DNA of 64,000 nucleotides from JANSYL01 sp963921255 (GCA_963921255.3 CAWUEW020000002.1:1-64000); one strand, 5' to 3'; shown: positions 1-7,333, numbered from the stretch's first letter. Numbers and translations are program-made. The notes: generated by a model not told the origin, from the sequence alone.

Positions 1-216
1 CAAATCCAGCCGCCGTTCGATCCGGTCGAGGCGCAATTGCACTTGCGCCATCGCTTCATCTTGCCTGACTTCCGATTGCATGAAGGACGACATGTGGTTC
101 TTCAGGATACGGATGTCGGCGGACATGTCTTTTTGTGCGTCTTCCATGCGCTGCGTGCGCTCATCCAGTCTGCGCAGGTAACGCAAAACGAGGCTTTCTG
201 GTTCTGTCTCGCTCAT
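1..216 (-). CDS. Small coiled-coil phage protein (partial, runs off left edge)
   Basis: Partial gene: ATG at 214-216, 72 codons visible, no stop before the window edge. The product is charged and heptad-like with no membrane segment, and its visible end (RLDRIERRLDL) is the same as the end of the protein encoded just upstream. Start and upstream stop overlap as ATGA, so the two are translationally coupled downstream of the large terminase. It is a small protein of unknown function in the late region, perhaps a structural accessory factor. Confidence 0.55.
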   Translation of the reverse strand, partial: MSETEPESLVLRYLRRLDERTQRMEDAQKDMSADIRILKNHMSSFMQSEVRQDEAMAQVQLRLDRIERRLDL

Positions 217-260
217 ACGCCCTCCGTCAAATCCAGCCGCCGTTCGATCCGGTCGAGGCG
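1..260. repeat. 33-bp direct repeat shared by two adjacent coiled-coil genes
   Basis: Bases 1-33 are identical to 228-260. Both copies lie at the 3' part of neighbouring minus-strand reading frames and encode the same RLDRIERRLDL segment. This suggests the two small genes arose by tandem duplication, with the repeat as the best conserved part. Confidence 0.85.
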
Positions 261-443
261 GGCCTCCATCCGATCAATTCTGCGCGACTGTGCAGCCAAT
301 GACTGTGCTGTAGCTGCCGTGTTTTCTTCCAGAGCGGTCATACGTATCTTCAAATCGCCGACATCGGCGATCAGCCGCGCCTGCCCGGCTTGAATGCGCT
401 TCAGATGCTCCAACAACAGGTCATTGGTCACGCTCTCGCTCAC
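213..443 (-). CDS. Small coiled-coil phage protein
   Basis: 76 residues, GTG start at 441-443, stop overlapping the next ATG. The sequence is almost wholly predicted helix with heptads (for example RRIDRMEARLDRIERRLDL near the C-terminus), and has no signal peptide or membrane segment. It overlaps the terL stop as GTGA, so it is coupled to the terminase. It is paralogous to the partial gene at the left edge. Function unknown; the position between terminase and (expected) portal genes suggests a packaging or head accessory role, which is inference only. Confidence 0.7.
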   Translation of the reverse strand: MSESVTNDLLLEHLKRIQAGQARLIADVGDLKIRMTALEENTAATAQSLAAQSRRIDRMEARLDRIERRLDLTEGV

Positions 444-1792
444 GCCGCTCTCCTATGCCGTTTCTTGACCAGCATGCCCACCACGCCCCGGTTGCGGATC
501 ATCGGGGCCAGAGCATAGCGGATCGCGTCGATATAATGGTTATGCGCATCCACAATCTTCGGTTTCACATCCCCCGTCGAGCGGTCCACCTGGTAGCTGT
601 AGAGCCGCATCTCGCGGGCCGTGGCGGGGCACTCGGGGTGCAGGACAATCTTATCAAAACTCTTGAGATACGCCACCCCGTCCTCGACCGAGCCGGACCA
701 TTTGGGCGCGGCCTCGATGCGCGGCAGGCCGTGGCGCTTGAGATAGCTGATGCTTTCAGGCCGCGCACTGTCGGCCCGCACCACGTGTCTGGCGATCTCC
801 GGCATCGCCGCCGTGACGAAGGCGGCGGTGTCATCCAGTTCAAGCCCGGTGCGTCCCGCCTCGTGGCGGATGTAGAGCCGCTTGTCGCCGATCCAGCACG
901 CGACGGCTGCCGTCGGGTCCTGGGCAAAGCCGAAGTCGAGACCATAGTAAGGCCCATCCCAAGCGTCCTGCGGCGCGAATGCGGCGATCTCCCAGTGACC
1001 GGCAAAGACCTGGGCATCGGTCAGGGTTAGAAATTCACCCTCCCAGACGTGATCATAGGTCTCGGGGCGCTTGCGCTTGTCGTCCAGACGCTGGGCGTTG
1101 AGCGCTTTGGTGAACCACGGATTGTCGCGCCAGTTGATCTGCGTGACCACGCACGCATCCGGCGGGTCCGCGACCCAGCGCCGCCAGGTGGCACTATCCG
1201 GGCTTTCGGGGTTGAAGCTCACCCAGTTCTCGACGCCGGGTTCGCGCAAGGTCGGCATCAGCTTGCTCCAGGCAATCTCCGAGACTGTCTCGGCCTCATC
1301 GGTCCAATTGAGCAGGATTTGCGACTTCGACTTGATGCTGTCGATATTGTGGCGCAGCCCGGAGAAGACAAAGCGCACGTTGCCGTTGCGGGTGCGGATG
1401 TATTTCTCGCCCATGTCATAGCCCGCCGCCAGCCAGGGAAGAGCCGCAATCGCCTGCTTGATCTCATGCATCGAGCTTTCCTCAAGCGAGCCCAGATGCT
1501 CGCGGCTCGCCAGGATCACCCCCTTTCGGCCCTGATAGGCCAGCTGGTAGCCCCGGATCGCGGCGGCCATGGCGAGGTTGCGGGTCTTGCCGGAGCCGCG
1601 TCCGCCATAGAAGACCCGGTGTCGGGCGGGCCGCTTGAAGTTACAGGCCATCTTGTAGGGAAGCTCGCTCTGGCCGCTCAGCGGCTCCCTGAGAGCCGTT
1701 GCGGTGTTTTGGGTAGTCTGGGTGCCGGAAAGAGCGAGATGGCGCTCAGCGGGCGTCTCTGTGGCGCTGGGGGGTGTTTGCGTCGTCGTCAT
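440..1792 (-). CDS. terL: Phage terminase large subunit
   Basis: 450 residues, normal for PBSX/Terminase_3-like large terminases. This is the ATP-driven packaging motor and headful or site-specific nuclease that loads phage DNA into procapsids. Visible motifs: Walker A GGRGSGKT (residues 63-70), Walker B-like ILLNWTDEAETV (about 160-171), and nuclease motifs YYGLDFGFAQDP and HNHYIDAIRYAL in the C-terminal half. The ATG at 1790-1792 overlaps the stop of the ancestral small-terminase frame as ATGA, which supports this start over the internal Met48. Intact here, although its small-subunit partner is frameshifted. Confidence 0.95.
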   Translation of the reverse strand: MTTTQTPPSATETPAERHLALSGTQTTQNTATALREPLSGQSELPYKMACNFKRPARHRVFYGGRGSGKTRNLAMAAAIRGYQLAYQGRKGVILASREHLGSLEESSMHEIKQAIAALPWLAAGYDMGEKYIRTRNGNVRFVFSGLRHNIDSIKSKSQILLNWTDEAETVSEIAWSKLMPTLREPGVENWVSFNPESPDSATWRRWVADPPDACVVTQINWRDNPWFTKALNAQRLDDKRKRPETYDHVWEGEFLTLTDAQVFAGHWEIAAFAPQDAWDGPYYGLDFGFAQDPTAAVACWIGDKRLYIRHEAGRTGLELDDTAAFVTAAMPEIARHVVRADSARPESISYLKRHGLPRIEAAPKWSGSVEDGVAYLKSFDKIVLHPECPATAREMRLYSYQVDRSTGDVKPKIVDAHNHYIDAIRYALAPMIRNRGVVGMLVKKRHRRAA

Positions 1793-2102
1793 GGGGTGTC
1801 GTCGTCCTCCGGGAACGGCTCCGGCATCACCGCGACCATCTCAATCTTGTGGACGATGGGCAGGCCCGTATCACTGTTAATGTGGGTTGGGAGAACTTTA
1901 CCCAGCCGGCCAGGAACGGTCCGGGGGACGACTTGGCCTGATCGCGGAGGTATTGAACCAGACTACCGCCCCCAGCTTCCGTGGCCGCCTGCAGGATGGC
2001 GTCCTGCAGCAGAACCGTCGTCTTGTTGCGCGACCCTTTCGGACGCCCCGGACCCGGTTTGCCTGTGCCAATCCTGTTATTTTGTGTTTTTTTAACAGTC
2101 AT
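1789..2102 (-). pseudogene. Phage terminase small subunit, frameshifted
   Basis: The N-terminal frame reads MTVKKTQNNRIGTGKPGPGR then PKGSRNKTTVLLQD, the basic opening typical of small terminase-like (DUF5681-like) proteins, and ends with an unrelated tail at 1827. Near 1905-1910 the family-like sequence continues in another frame (LGKVLPTHINSDTGLPIVHK and onward) to a TGA at 1789-1791 that overlaps the terL ATG. The span is 314 nt; adding one base gives 104 codons plus stop. So one base is missing, either a real inactivating deletion, a sequencing error, or (less likely) programmed frameshifting. The intact protein would recognise the packaging site and recruit TerL. Confidence 0.8.
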
Positions 2103-2124
2103 AGGACTGCCCCGGTCGGGGGTT

Positions 2125-2417
2125 TGGCAACCAATTCTGGCAACTAAAGCAAATTCCTATAATGTAATAGCCGAGAGCATAGGGATAAACACTAATGTTC
2201 TTCTTATGTTCATGGTTTAAGTATGCTAACCATGCTCTACTAATACTTATATGAAAACCCTGGTTTCCAGGTTTCCAAAATAGGTTAAGTACATGATTTA
2301 TATATATTTTTGTGGCAACTAACCTGGCAACCAGTGGCAACCAGTGGAAACCAACGCCAAAAAACAGTGGAAACCAGAAACGACGCTGGTTGCCACTGGT
2401 TGCCAGGCTGGTTGCCA
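2125..2417. repeat. Iteron-like 9-mer cluster (TGGCAACCA family)
   Basis: Forward copies TGGCAACCA or TGGCAACTA lie at 2125, 2138, 2313, 2325 and 2335; variant TGGAAACCA at 2345 and 2368; inverted TGGTTGCCA at 2387, 2397 and 2409; inverted variant TGGTTTCCA at 2261. Spacing between close copies is 10 or 12-13 bp, near one helical turn, so bound proteins would sit on one face of the DNA. The cluster does not resemble any coding repeat. Confidence 0.85.
2323..2407. repeat. Perfect 22-bp inverted repeat with 41-nt loop
   Basis: Arms 2323-2344 and 2386-2407 are exact reverse complements, each made of two tandem iteron units. The 41-nt loop carries two TGGAAACCA variants. It could form a large cruciform or serve as a two-sided protein-binding array. 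There is no T-tract on either side, so it is not a normal intrinsic terminator. Confidence 0.85.
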
Positions 2418-2455
2418 GAATTAACAACTGGAGAGTGAATTTCTGCCGAGGTGGA

Positions 2456-4783
2456 TCAACCATCGCGAGTCCAACCCTTTTGTTTTTTGTATGCGCCGAA
2501 ATTCAAAGGGTTAGGCGCGCGGGTCCACCCGTTTATCTGGCCCATGGCGCGTCCGATCCTGTCTGACACAGTTCGGTTGCTGTCTTTGAGATCGCCGCCG
2601 AAACACTCCACCCAGATCATCGGGGCGCACACCTTGTCCCTGTAGCTCGGCGGCCCTTGCCCTTCGAACACCTCGACCTGCTCGTCCAGCCAGGCTTCGA
2701 TCCGGGCCCTCCAGCCGCCATCATCCAGTTTGCGTGCTGCTTGTTCTTGCTCGGCGAGCGCAGCGACGGCGTCTTCTTGAAGATACAGGGGCTCACCTGC
2801 CTTCCAGCGGTAAACCGCCTCGGCCCAGAGTTGGTCACGTTCCCCCTCAAGGGCGTTTACGTCGAAGCGGTCGATGGTACACGTCACCGGCCAGAACCGT
2901 CGGTTCCCGGTGTCATCCTTCAGATAATCTCTGTCATTGGTGGTGCCTGCGAACACCGTGCAGCGTGGAAAATCTTCTGCTCGGCGCTCATAGGACAATC
3001 GCGCCCGGTCTACTGTGCGGGACATGAAGCCCTTGATCTGTTCGATCTTTGATTTGCTGAACGCCTGAAGCTCGGACATCTCGACAATCCACCGTCCTTG
3101 ATTGTTCTCGATGATCTCTTTGCCTTTCAGCGCAGGAACGTCGTCGCCATACCAGGTCGGGTCCACAGCGAGCGTGCGCAGGAAGGTTGATTTCCCCAGG
3201 CCTTGCGGCCCTTCCAGGATCAGGCAGTGATCGAACTTGATGCCCGGCTGTATCGCTCGCGCGGTCGCCGCGCACATGAACTTTCGACTGACAGCTTCCG
3301 TGTAGGCATTGCGTTCCACGCGCAAATGCCGGTGTAACATCGTGTCGATCCGCGCTTTGCCGTCCCAGACCAGCGCGCCCAGGTATTCACACACAGGGTT
3401 GTAGGTTCTCATGGACGCAATCAGATTTACGACGTCTGCTGCGCGTTGAGCCGACATCTCGACACGATATTTGGTCTCGATGTAAAGCCGTAGACATAAA
3501 TCATCGGCGTTTCCCCAGGGATCACCGTTGCGCCGATCCCCGACCGTTGACCAGGGCATGTCACATCGCCGTGACACACAGTGCCGGATGTCGTTCCGCA
3601 TGACACCTTTCAGGGCTTCGTCATGCGTGGTGATCGTGTGCAAGTTTCGCAAACTGGGCTTGATCTGGCCATCTTCCATATCCAGCTTGGCAAGCCACCG
3701 GGTGTCTTCAACCGCATCGAACCCTTCGACAGCATCCCGAACGTATTCCGCTTTCGTGGCTTCGTCTTCCTCCAGGAAGGCCATCATCGCCTTGAAGCTG
3801 GGATATTTGGTGATGTTCGTCTGGGGTTTGACGGCGTCGTCTTTCTCACCAAATTTGTGGATACGTACGAGATCAAACGCATTCACCAATTGGCGGGAGC
3901 ATGGATCGCTTTCATGTTCAGAGAAAGACCATAATCCTTCGTGGGTATGTACGCCGTTGACCGTTGAGCCGCCTGTGTAGGTGTAACGTTCACCATGGGT
4001 CGGTGTGTAGATGTCGGGCAGAAACGTCGTGATGGCGCTGTGGATGTCATAGACCCGGCAGAAGGCGCCGATCATGCCGCTCTTGGTGCGCGGATCTTCG
4101 GCTTTCGCCTTGTGGTAAAGCTGAACACCGGGGTGCCTGCTCGACCGGGGCCAGGTCCCGACATCGGTCCAGTCGTCATACTCATTCAGAATGTCGTCTG
4201 GATCGACCCAACGACCCTCGTTGTTCTTGACGATGTATTCCCCATCACGGGCGTGTGAGGGCCAGAACATGACCCGCTCGAACTGATCGGTTGTGGCGTC
4301 GAACGCCTCGATCCCGATCTTCTCAGCGAGCTTCCGCGCGATCGGCGCGTATTCGGCAGGCAGGACACTCCGTGTGAGTGGGAAGAGCAATCGGTAGCGG
4401 GGCTTCTTGGGTTTGTGTTTATGGGTGGTGTAGAACGCCCATTCATAAGACCCGATGGCCTCAGTCAACCGGGTCTCGAACCCCGGTGTGTCGTGATCGG
4501 CGTCCAGGGTGATGAGGTCACGGTTCTGGACGTTCGCTTTCTTCCGGGGGCCTATCAAGGTGCCACCGAGGAAACAGCCCACATCCTTGATTGCGACCTG
4601 CCGTTCGGGAGGCAGTTTCCGGTAATCGGCTATGGTCTCTGAAGTGATCTGTGGCGCGTGGATGCGCTGCACGATCTCGCTCCAGGTCATCGTCGAGGCC
4701 TTCATGCGGGCGTCGGTGCGGCTCTTGCCAGTTGCCATTCCCAGCTTGCGGCCCGCGTGGATGGGTGTCGCGGGCACGGTCAT
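2456..4783 (-). CDS. VapE/VirE-family phage primase-helicase
   Basis: 775 residues. The N-terminal third has a primase-polymerase-like segment (LITLDADHD at 90-98, a DxD metal-binding pattern). The C-terminal half is the virulence-associated E (DUF5906-like) SF3/AAA+ helicase, with Walker A EGPQGLGKST at 524-533 and an acidic Walker B in RWIVEMSEL. Such fused proteins initiate and unwind phage DNA during replication. The start overlaps the upstream 183-aa gene as ATGA, and the gene is last in the operon controlled by the antisense-RNA candidate at 5.6 kb. The iteron cluster lies directly downstream of its stop. Confidence 0.9.
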   Translation of the reverse strand: MTVPATPIHAGRKLGMATGKSRTDARMKASTMTWSEIVQRIHAPQITSETIADYRKLPPERQVAIKDVGCFLGGTLIGPRKKANVQNRDLITLDADHDTPGFETRLTEAIGSYEWAFYTTHKHKPKKPRYRLLFPLTRSVLPAEYAPIARKLAEKIGIEAFDATTDQFERVMFWPSHARDGEYIVKNNEGRWVDPDDILNEYDDWTDVGTWPRSSRHPGVQLYHKAKAEDPRTKSGMIGAFCRVYDIHSAITTFLPDIYTPTHGERYTYTGGSTVNGVHTHEGLWSFSEHESDPCSRQLVNAFDLVRIHKFGEKDDAVKPQTNITKYPSFKAMMAFLEEDEATKAEYVRDAVEGFDAVEDTRWLAKLDMEDGQIKPSLRNLHTITTHDEALKGVMRNDIRHCVSRRCDMPWSTVGDRRNGDPWGNADDLCLRLYIETKYRVEMSAQRAADVVNLIASMRTYNPVCEYLGALVWDGKARIDTMLHRHLRVERNAYTEAVSRKFMCAATARAIQPGIKFDHCLILEGPQGLGKSTFLRTLAVDPTWYGDDVPALKGKEIIENNQGRWIVEMSELQAFSKSKIEQIKGFMSRTVDRARLSYERRAEDFPRCTVFAGTTNDRDYLKDDTGNRRFWPVTCTIDRFDVNALEGERDQLWAEAVYRWKAGEPLYLQEDAVAALAEQEQAARKLDDGGWRARIEAWLDEQVEVFEGQGPPSYRDKVCAPMIWVECFGGDLKDSNRTVSDRIGRAMGQINGWTRAPNPLNFGAYKKQKGWTRDG

Positions 4784-5331
4784 TCGGAAGCCTCCGTGTC
4801 GAAATGAAGGCTTCGGGCGGTCCTTAGTGCGGTATCGATGGCACTTACATGCCCTGGAATTGAGTCAGAGCGGCTTGTGTCTTGCGCCCACAAAAACCGG
4901 CCGCCCACTTCGTAAATCGCTTTGGGCTGATCTTCTTCCGGGCCACCCCAATCGGTCCCGCACCAGCAACATTCTGTGGGCGAGTTTGGCCATGTCTGGG
5001 GCTCGCAATAGAGACGTTCAAACTCTTTCGCGGGAGGCCCACAAACCCAAACCAAAGGCTCCAGATACCTTTTCACAAGATCACCGAGGTGTTCCTCATC
5101 TTGATCTGAGAAGGGTTCGGTTCCGACAAAGAACCAGTAGTGGTCGTATGTCGTCAAACGGTTGTATTTGGGTATGCAGAACGCTTGGCGCTCCGGACCT
5201 TCGGGCATGAAGATTGGCGGGACGGGCCAATCTACTTTAACACCCAAAACATCGAAAAAAGCGATCCATTGGCAGACCGCGGGACCGCTTGTCTCATGAA
5301 TGTTGTACAATTCGGCGACGGACACACTCAC
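4780..5331 (-). CDS. Phage hypothetical protein
   Basis: 183 residues, GTG start at 5329-5331, overlapping the previous stop (GTGA) and ending in ATGA overlap with the primase gene. Acidic and aromatic-rich, with a central cysteine cluster (ECCWCGTDWGG, about residues 118-128) that might bind a metal. No signal peptide or membrane segment. I do not recognise a family. Tight coupling to the primase suggests a role in early replication. Confidence 0.75.
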   Translation of the reverse strand: MSVSVAELYNIHETSGPAVCQWIAFFDVLGVKVDWPVPPIFMPEGPERQAFCIPKYNRLTTYDHYWFFVGTEPFSDQDEEHLGDLVKRYLEPLVWVCGPPAKEFERLYCEPQTWPNSPTECCWCGTDWGGPEEDQPKAIYEVGGRFLWAQDTSRSDSIPGHVSAIDTALRTARSLHFDTEASE

Positions 5332-5537
5332 GACACCACCTCCTGCGCCCGCACGGCTTGCGTTTCGATGATGTCCTGGAAGAGCGTGAGCGTCTCCACG
5401 GCGTCCAACGCGCCCGTGGACGCATCGAGATTGCAGAGTTCGCGCGACGCGCAGATGCTGGCCCGGCGAATACGCCAGAGCGCATCATGCAGGGCATCAA
5501 GTTGGTCAAGGGTAAGGGTACGGGTGTCTGTGCTCAT
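5328..5537 (-). CDS. Small phage protein, first gene of replication operon
   Basis: 69 residues beginning MSTDTRTLTLDQLDALHDAL, helical and acidic, with no recognised domain. The start ATG at 5535-5537 is chosen because a GGAGG Shine-Dalgarno lies 6 nt upstream; longer frames read through the structured RNA leader. That SD overlaps the second target site (b2) of the antisense-RNA candidate, so this gene may act as the regulated leader peptide or gatekeeper for the downstream 183-aa and primase genes, as icd does for ant in phage P1. Role inferred. Confidence 0.7.
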   Translation of the reverse strand: MSTDTRTLTLDQLDALHDALWRIRRASICASRELCNLDASTGALDAVETLTLFQDIIETQAVRAQEVVS

Positions 5538-5735
5538 GATGAGCCTCCGTGTGTTCGGGTTTCCCCGACCACTGGAGGTTCTAATCTCCGGGTGGCCGGA
5601 TGCAGCAGGATTAGAACTACCGCCACACGGTGCGGCGCACCCGAAGGTGCCCCTGCGCATCCGACCATAGGAAAAGCCGCGTTGTGAGGCGCGGCTTTCG
5701 GAGCGCCGTGTGACAGACAGGGTTCTAATCCCGAC
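5538..5735 (-). ncRNA. C4/CI-type antisense RNA immunity element (candidate)
   Basis: On the minus strand the order is target a1 GGATTAGAAC (5730-5721) and b1 CACACGG (5712-5706); then a GC hairpin with A/T flanks (5697-5672) and a second hairpin GGCACC-ttc-GGGTGC; then antisense b' CCGTGTG (5630-5624) and a' GTTCTAATCC (5617-5608); then target a2 GATTAGAAC (5586-5578) and b2 CACACGG (5553-5547) touching the SD of the next gene. The antiparallel order b'-a' against a1-b1 and a2-b2 is the architecture of P4 CI and P1/P7 C4 RNAs, which silence downstream replication or antirepressor genes. A perfect -35 (TTGACA, 5792-5787) lies upstream, but the -10 is poor. Confidence 0.72.
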
Positions 5736-5803
5736 AGACCGGAGTTTGCCGATCTGCACGGGCAAGGTGTCTGACCTGGGCGCACGTGTCAAGGTGGTCT
5801 GCG

Positions 5804-6046
5804 TCATTTCCACCTCCTTTGCGGAAATCCGGAGGTTTTCTGCCGGAATTCTGTCGGCGCTTTGCCGGTTTCCGAGGCTTCGGTGACGGCGGTGATCAGG
5901 GCAACATAGTCTTGCGACTGTGCAATGTCCTGGAGGATCACATGCCGGATATAACCCGCCTGGGTCATGCCTTTGGCCGCAATGACTTTCATCATGGCGT
6001 TGTACTGGCCATCGGTCAGCGTGGTGCGGGCTTCGAGGTCTTTCAC
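5804..6046 (-). CDS. Small phage protein
   Basis: 80 residues, GTG start at 6044-6046 overlapping the previous stop (GTGA). The sequence MKDLEARTTLTDGQYNAMMK followed by a helix-rich stretch (GMTQAGYIRHVIL) recalls ribbon-helix-helix regulators, though the match is weak. No membrane segment. It ends 69 bp upstream of the antisense-RNA element, so its transcript could read into that leader. Function unknown. Confidence 0.65.
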   Translation of the reverse strand: MKDLEARTTLTDGQYNAMMKVIAAKGMTQAGYIRHVILQDIAQSQDYVALITAVTEASETGKAPTEFRQKTSGFPQRRWK

Positions 6047-6342
6047 AACGTCCCTCCCACATCCGGGTACGCGGTTACGAAACCATCGTCCTCGAGGTCT
6101 TCCACGTCTTTGCGCTCCAGCTCAGCCAGATACGTCCAGCTGAGCGCAGCATCGAGATCATCGCCGCCGCCCGCCTCAATCCCGTGCAGGGTGATCTGCG
6201 AGAACGGAAAGGTCTTGCGCGTCACCCATGCGCCATCCGTCTCGCGGACTTCCCCTGTAATGGCGTCCATCAGATCCTCGTCCTTGAGATCGCGGATGCG
6301 GTCCAGGAAAGCGTCACGCGCTGTGCCGGAGAAAGGGGTCAT
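6043..6342 (-). CDS. Phage hypothetical protein
   Basis: 99 residues from ATG 6340-6342, chosen because GGGAAAGGAT lies just upstream; an in-frame extension further upstream reads like non-coding sequence. Strongly acidic (many Asp/Glu), soluble, with no recognised domain. It overlaps the next gene as GTGA, forming a two-gene unit between the plus-strand insertion at 6.4-7.0 kb and the antisense RNA. Confidence 0.7.
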   Translation of the reverse strand: MTPFSGTARDAFLDRIRDLKDEDLMDAITGEVRETDGAWVTRKTFPFSQITLHGIEAGGGDDLDAALSWTYLAELERKDVEDLEDDGFVTAYPDVGGTL

Positions 6343-6440
6343 GTCACGCGATCCTTTCCCTGTTAGACTGTGTGGCGCGACCCGCCCCGACCGACGGGCC
6401 GCGCCGATCCACGCAGCGCTCGGGAAGGAAAGCGGCATGG

Positions 6441-6977
6441 ATGTTGGGGGGTTTGAGTGAATGGATCGTCGCCGTTGCGAGCATCATCGCTGCTTGGGCG
6501 AGCACCGTCGCCGCCTTGACGGGGGTTTGGACCTACAAAAGACAGAGACGCAAGGACATGCGACAGCCACCGATCTTTGAAGTGACCCCAGAGCAGGACG
6601 CCCTGATCCCGGATGTTCTGCATCTTGGCGTCACTGTCCGCAATCAAGAGACTGCCGACTACGTCCTTGAAGGCATTGACGCCCGGTACCCGATCTTTAT
6701 CGCTGAAAAGGATATCCCGCAAAGTTTTCACGGACCGGGGCACCCGGTGGACTGGGCGGGCGTCGAGAATGTGCCCTTGCACAGGTTTGTGCCAGCGGGG
6801 CGGCGCACAAGAAGAAACGGCGACCATTACAGTTTCTCGCTTTCCGGCAAAGCCAGGTTCGCCTTTTCCAGCCGCGCCACACGCGCCTCGATCTGGTTTG
6901 TCTGGTCCTGGAAAGATGAGTCCCGCTCCCGCAAGACGCGAAAAAGCATCCACATGGCGCCCAAGGTGACGAGTTGA
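6441..6977 (+). CDS. Single-pass membrane protein, possibly 3'-truncated
   Basis: 178 residues from ATG 6441 (a GTG at 6372 in the same frame is possible). An N-terminal hydrophobic segment (about residues 5-28, WIVAVASIIAAWASTVAALT) is followed by a basic stretch and a soluble domain of about 100 residues. The last roughly 50 residues are basic and low complexity and lie antisense to the credible minus-strand gene at 6827-7018. So the native C-terminus may have been lost and replaced by read-through. Orientation is opposite to its neighbours, as in inserted moron genes. Function unknown. Confidence 0.5.
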   Translation: MLGGLSEWIVAVASIIAAWASTVAALTGVWTYKRQRRKDMRQPPIFEVTPEQDALIPDVLHLGVTVRNQETADYVLEGIDARYPIFIAEKDIPQSFHGPGHPVDWAGVENVPLHRFVPAGRRTRRNGDHYSFSLSGKARFAFSSRATRASIWFVWSWKDESRSRKTRKSIHMAPKVTS

Positions 6978-7018
6978 CCTGCGAAGACCACAAGATGCGA
7001 GACCATCTGGAATGTCAT
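6827..7018 (-). CDS. Small membrane-anchored coiled-coil protein
   Basis: 63 residues: a membrane segment near the N-terminus (about residues 5-26, MVSHLVVFAGQLVTLGAMWM) then a coiled coil (RERDSSFQDQTNQIEARVAR). The ATG at 7016-7018 overlaps the stop of the Cro-like gene as ATGA, so it is the second gene of the cro transcript. Size and layout resemble small phage membrane proteins of unknown role. It overlaps the 3' end of the plus-strand gene by 151 bp. Confidence 0.65.
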   Translation of the reverse strand: MTFQMVSHLVVFAGQLVTLGAMWMLFRVLRERDSSFQDQTNQIEARVARLEKANLALPESEKL

Positions 7019-7248
7019 GCCGCGTCTTCCGTGTCGGGGGCGGAGGGGGTGTGGGCGTGTTCGGCGAACCACGAGGTCATCGGGACCGCGCCGTCCGTCA
7101 CTTCTTCGATCCGGTACGCCAAGCGCAAGCTGGGGCGGCGACGGCCAGAGAGTAGATCGTGGACGCACCCTTTCGATGAATTGAGCTGGCCCGCGATTTT
7201 AGTGAGCGAGGTTCCGGTGGATTTCAGATATCGGCGAAACAGTTCCAT
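7015..7248 (-). CDS. Cro-like phage regulator
   Basis: 77 residues starting MELFRRYLKSTGTSLTKIAG, with a helix-turn-helix at about residues 12-45 (SLTKIAGQLNSSKGCVHDLL) typical of Cro/YdaS-type DNA-binding proteins. It is divergent from the XRE repressor gene at 7334. No Shine-Dalgarno precedes the ATG; instead a TTGACG/GATTAT promoter places the transcription start at or within 1-2 nt of the ATG, suggesting a leaderless mRNA. It probably competes with the repressor at the operator between them to favour the lytic path. Confidence 0.8.
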   Translation of the reverse strand: MELFRRYLKSTGTSLTKIAGQLNSSKGCVHDLLSGRRRPSLRLAYRIEEVTDGAVPMTSWFAEHAHTPSAPDTEDAA

Positions 7249-7251
7249 GAA

Positions 7252-7298
7252 GGAATAATCGCACATAGCGAATATCGCGTCAAGCAGATTAATCGCTA
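7252..7298 (-). promoter_or_regulatory. cro promoter with repressor operators
   Basis: Minus-strand -35 TTGACG (7283-7278), 17-bp spacer, -10 GATTAT (7260-7255). Overlapping them are half-sites TAGCGATTA, ATATTCGCTA and GTGCGATTAT; the central pair forms an imperfect inverted repeat TATTCGC-N5-GCGATTA. The 47 bases are 42/47 identical to 12791-12837, in front of the other early operon. So one repressor probably controls both promoters. The site also lies just upstream of the repressor gene, allowing autoregulation. Confidence 0.8.
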
Positions 7299-7333
7299 TG
7301 GGAGATTTTGTTGCGTAGGCGAGCGGAGGCAGA

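Larger units (their letters stand above)
2103..2455. other. Gene-free, AT-rich region; candidate prophage replication origin
   Basis: 353 bp without a credible gene, much richer in A+T than its surroundings (especially 2150-2310), between the primase/helicase gene and the small terminase. It holds at least eleven copies of a 9-mer of form TGG-NN-ACCA or its complement (see the repeat entry) and a perfect 22-bp inverted repeat. Repeat-rich, AT-rich DNA next to a VapE-type primase fits an iteron origin. A regulatory or packaging (cos/pac) role next to terS is the main alternative. Function is inferred from layout only. Confidence 0.55.

Noticed and set aside
2323..2407. Intrinsic terminator
   Set aside because: The stem is perfect, but the 41-nt loop and lack of a T-tract argue against it; it is made of iteron units.
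5534..5785. 83-codon minus-strand frame over the antisense-RNA region
   Set aside because: Covers the structured RNA leader; translation is Pro/His/Gly-rich without a domain. Spurious frames over such leaders are expected.
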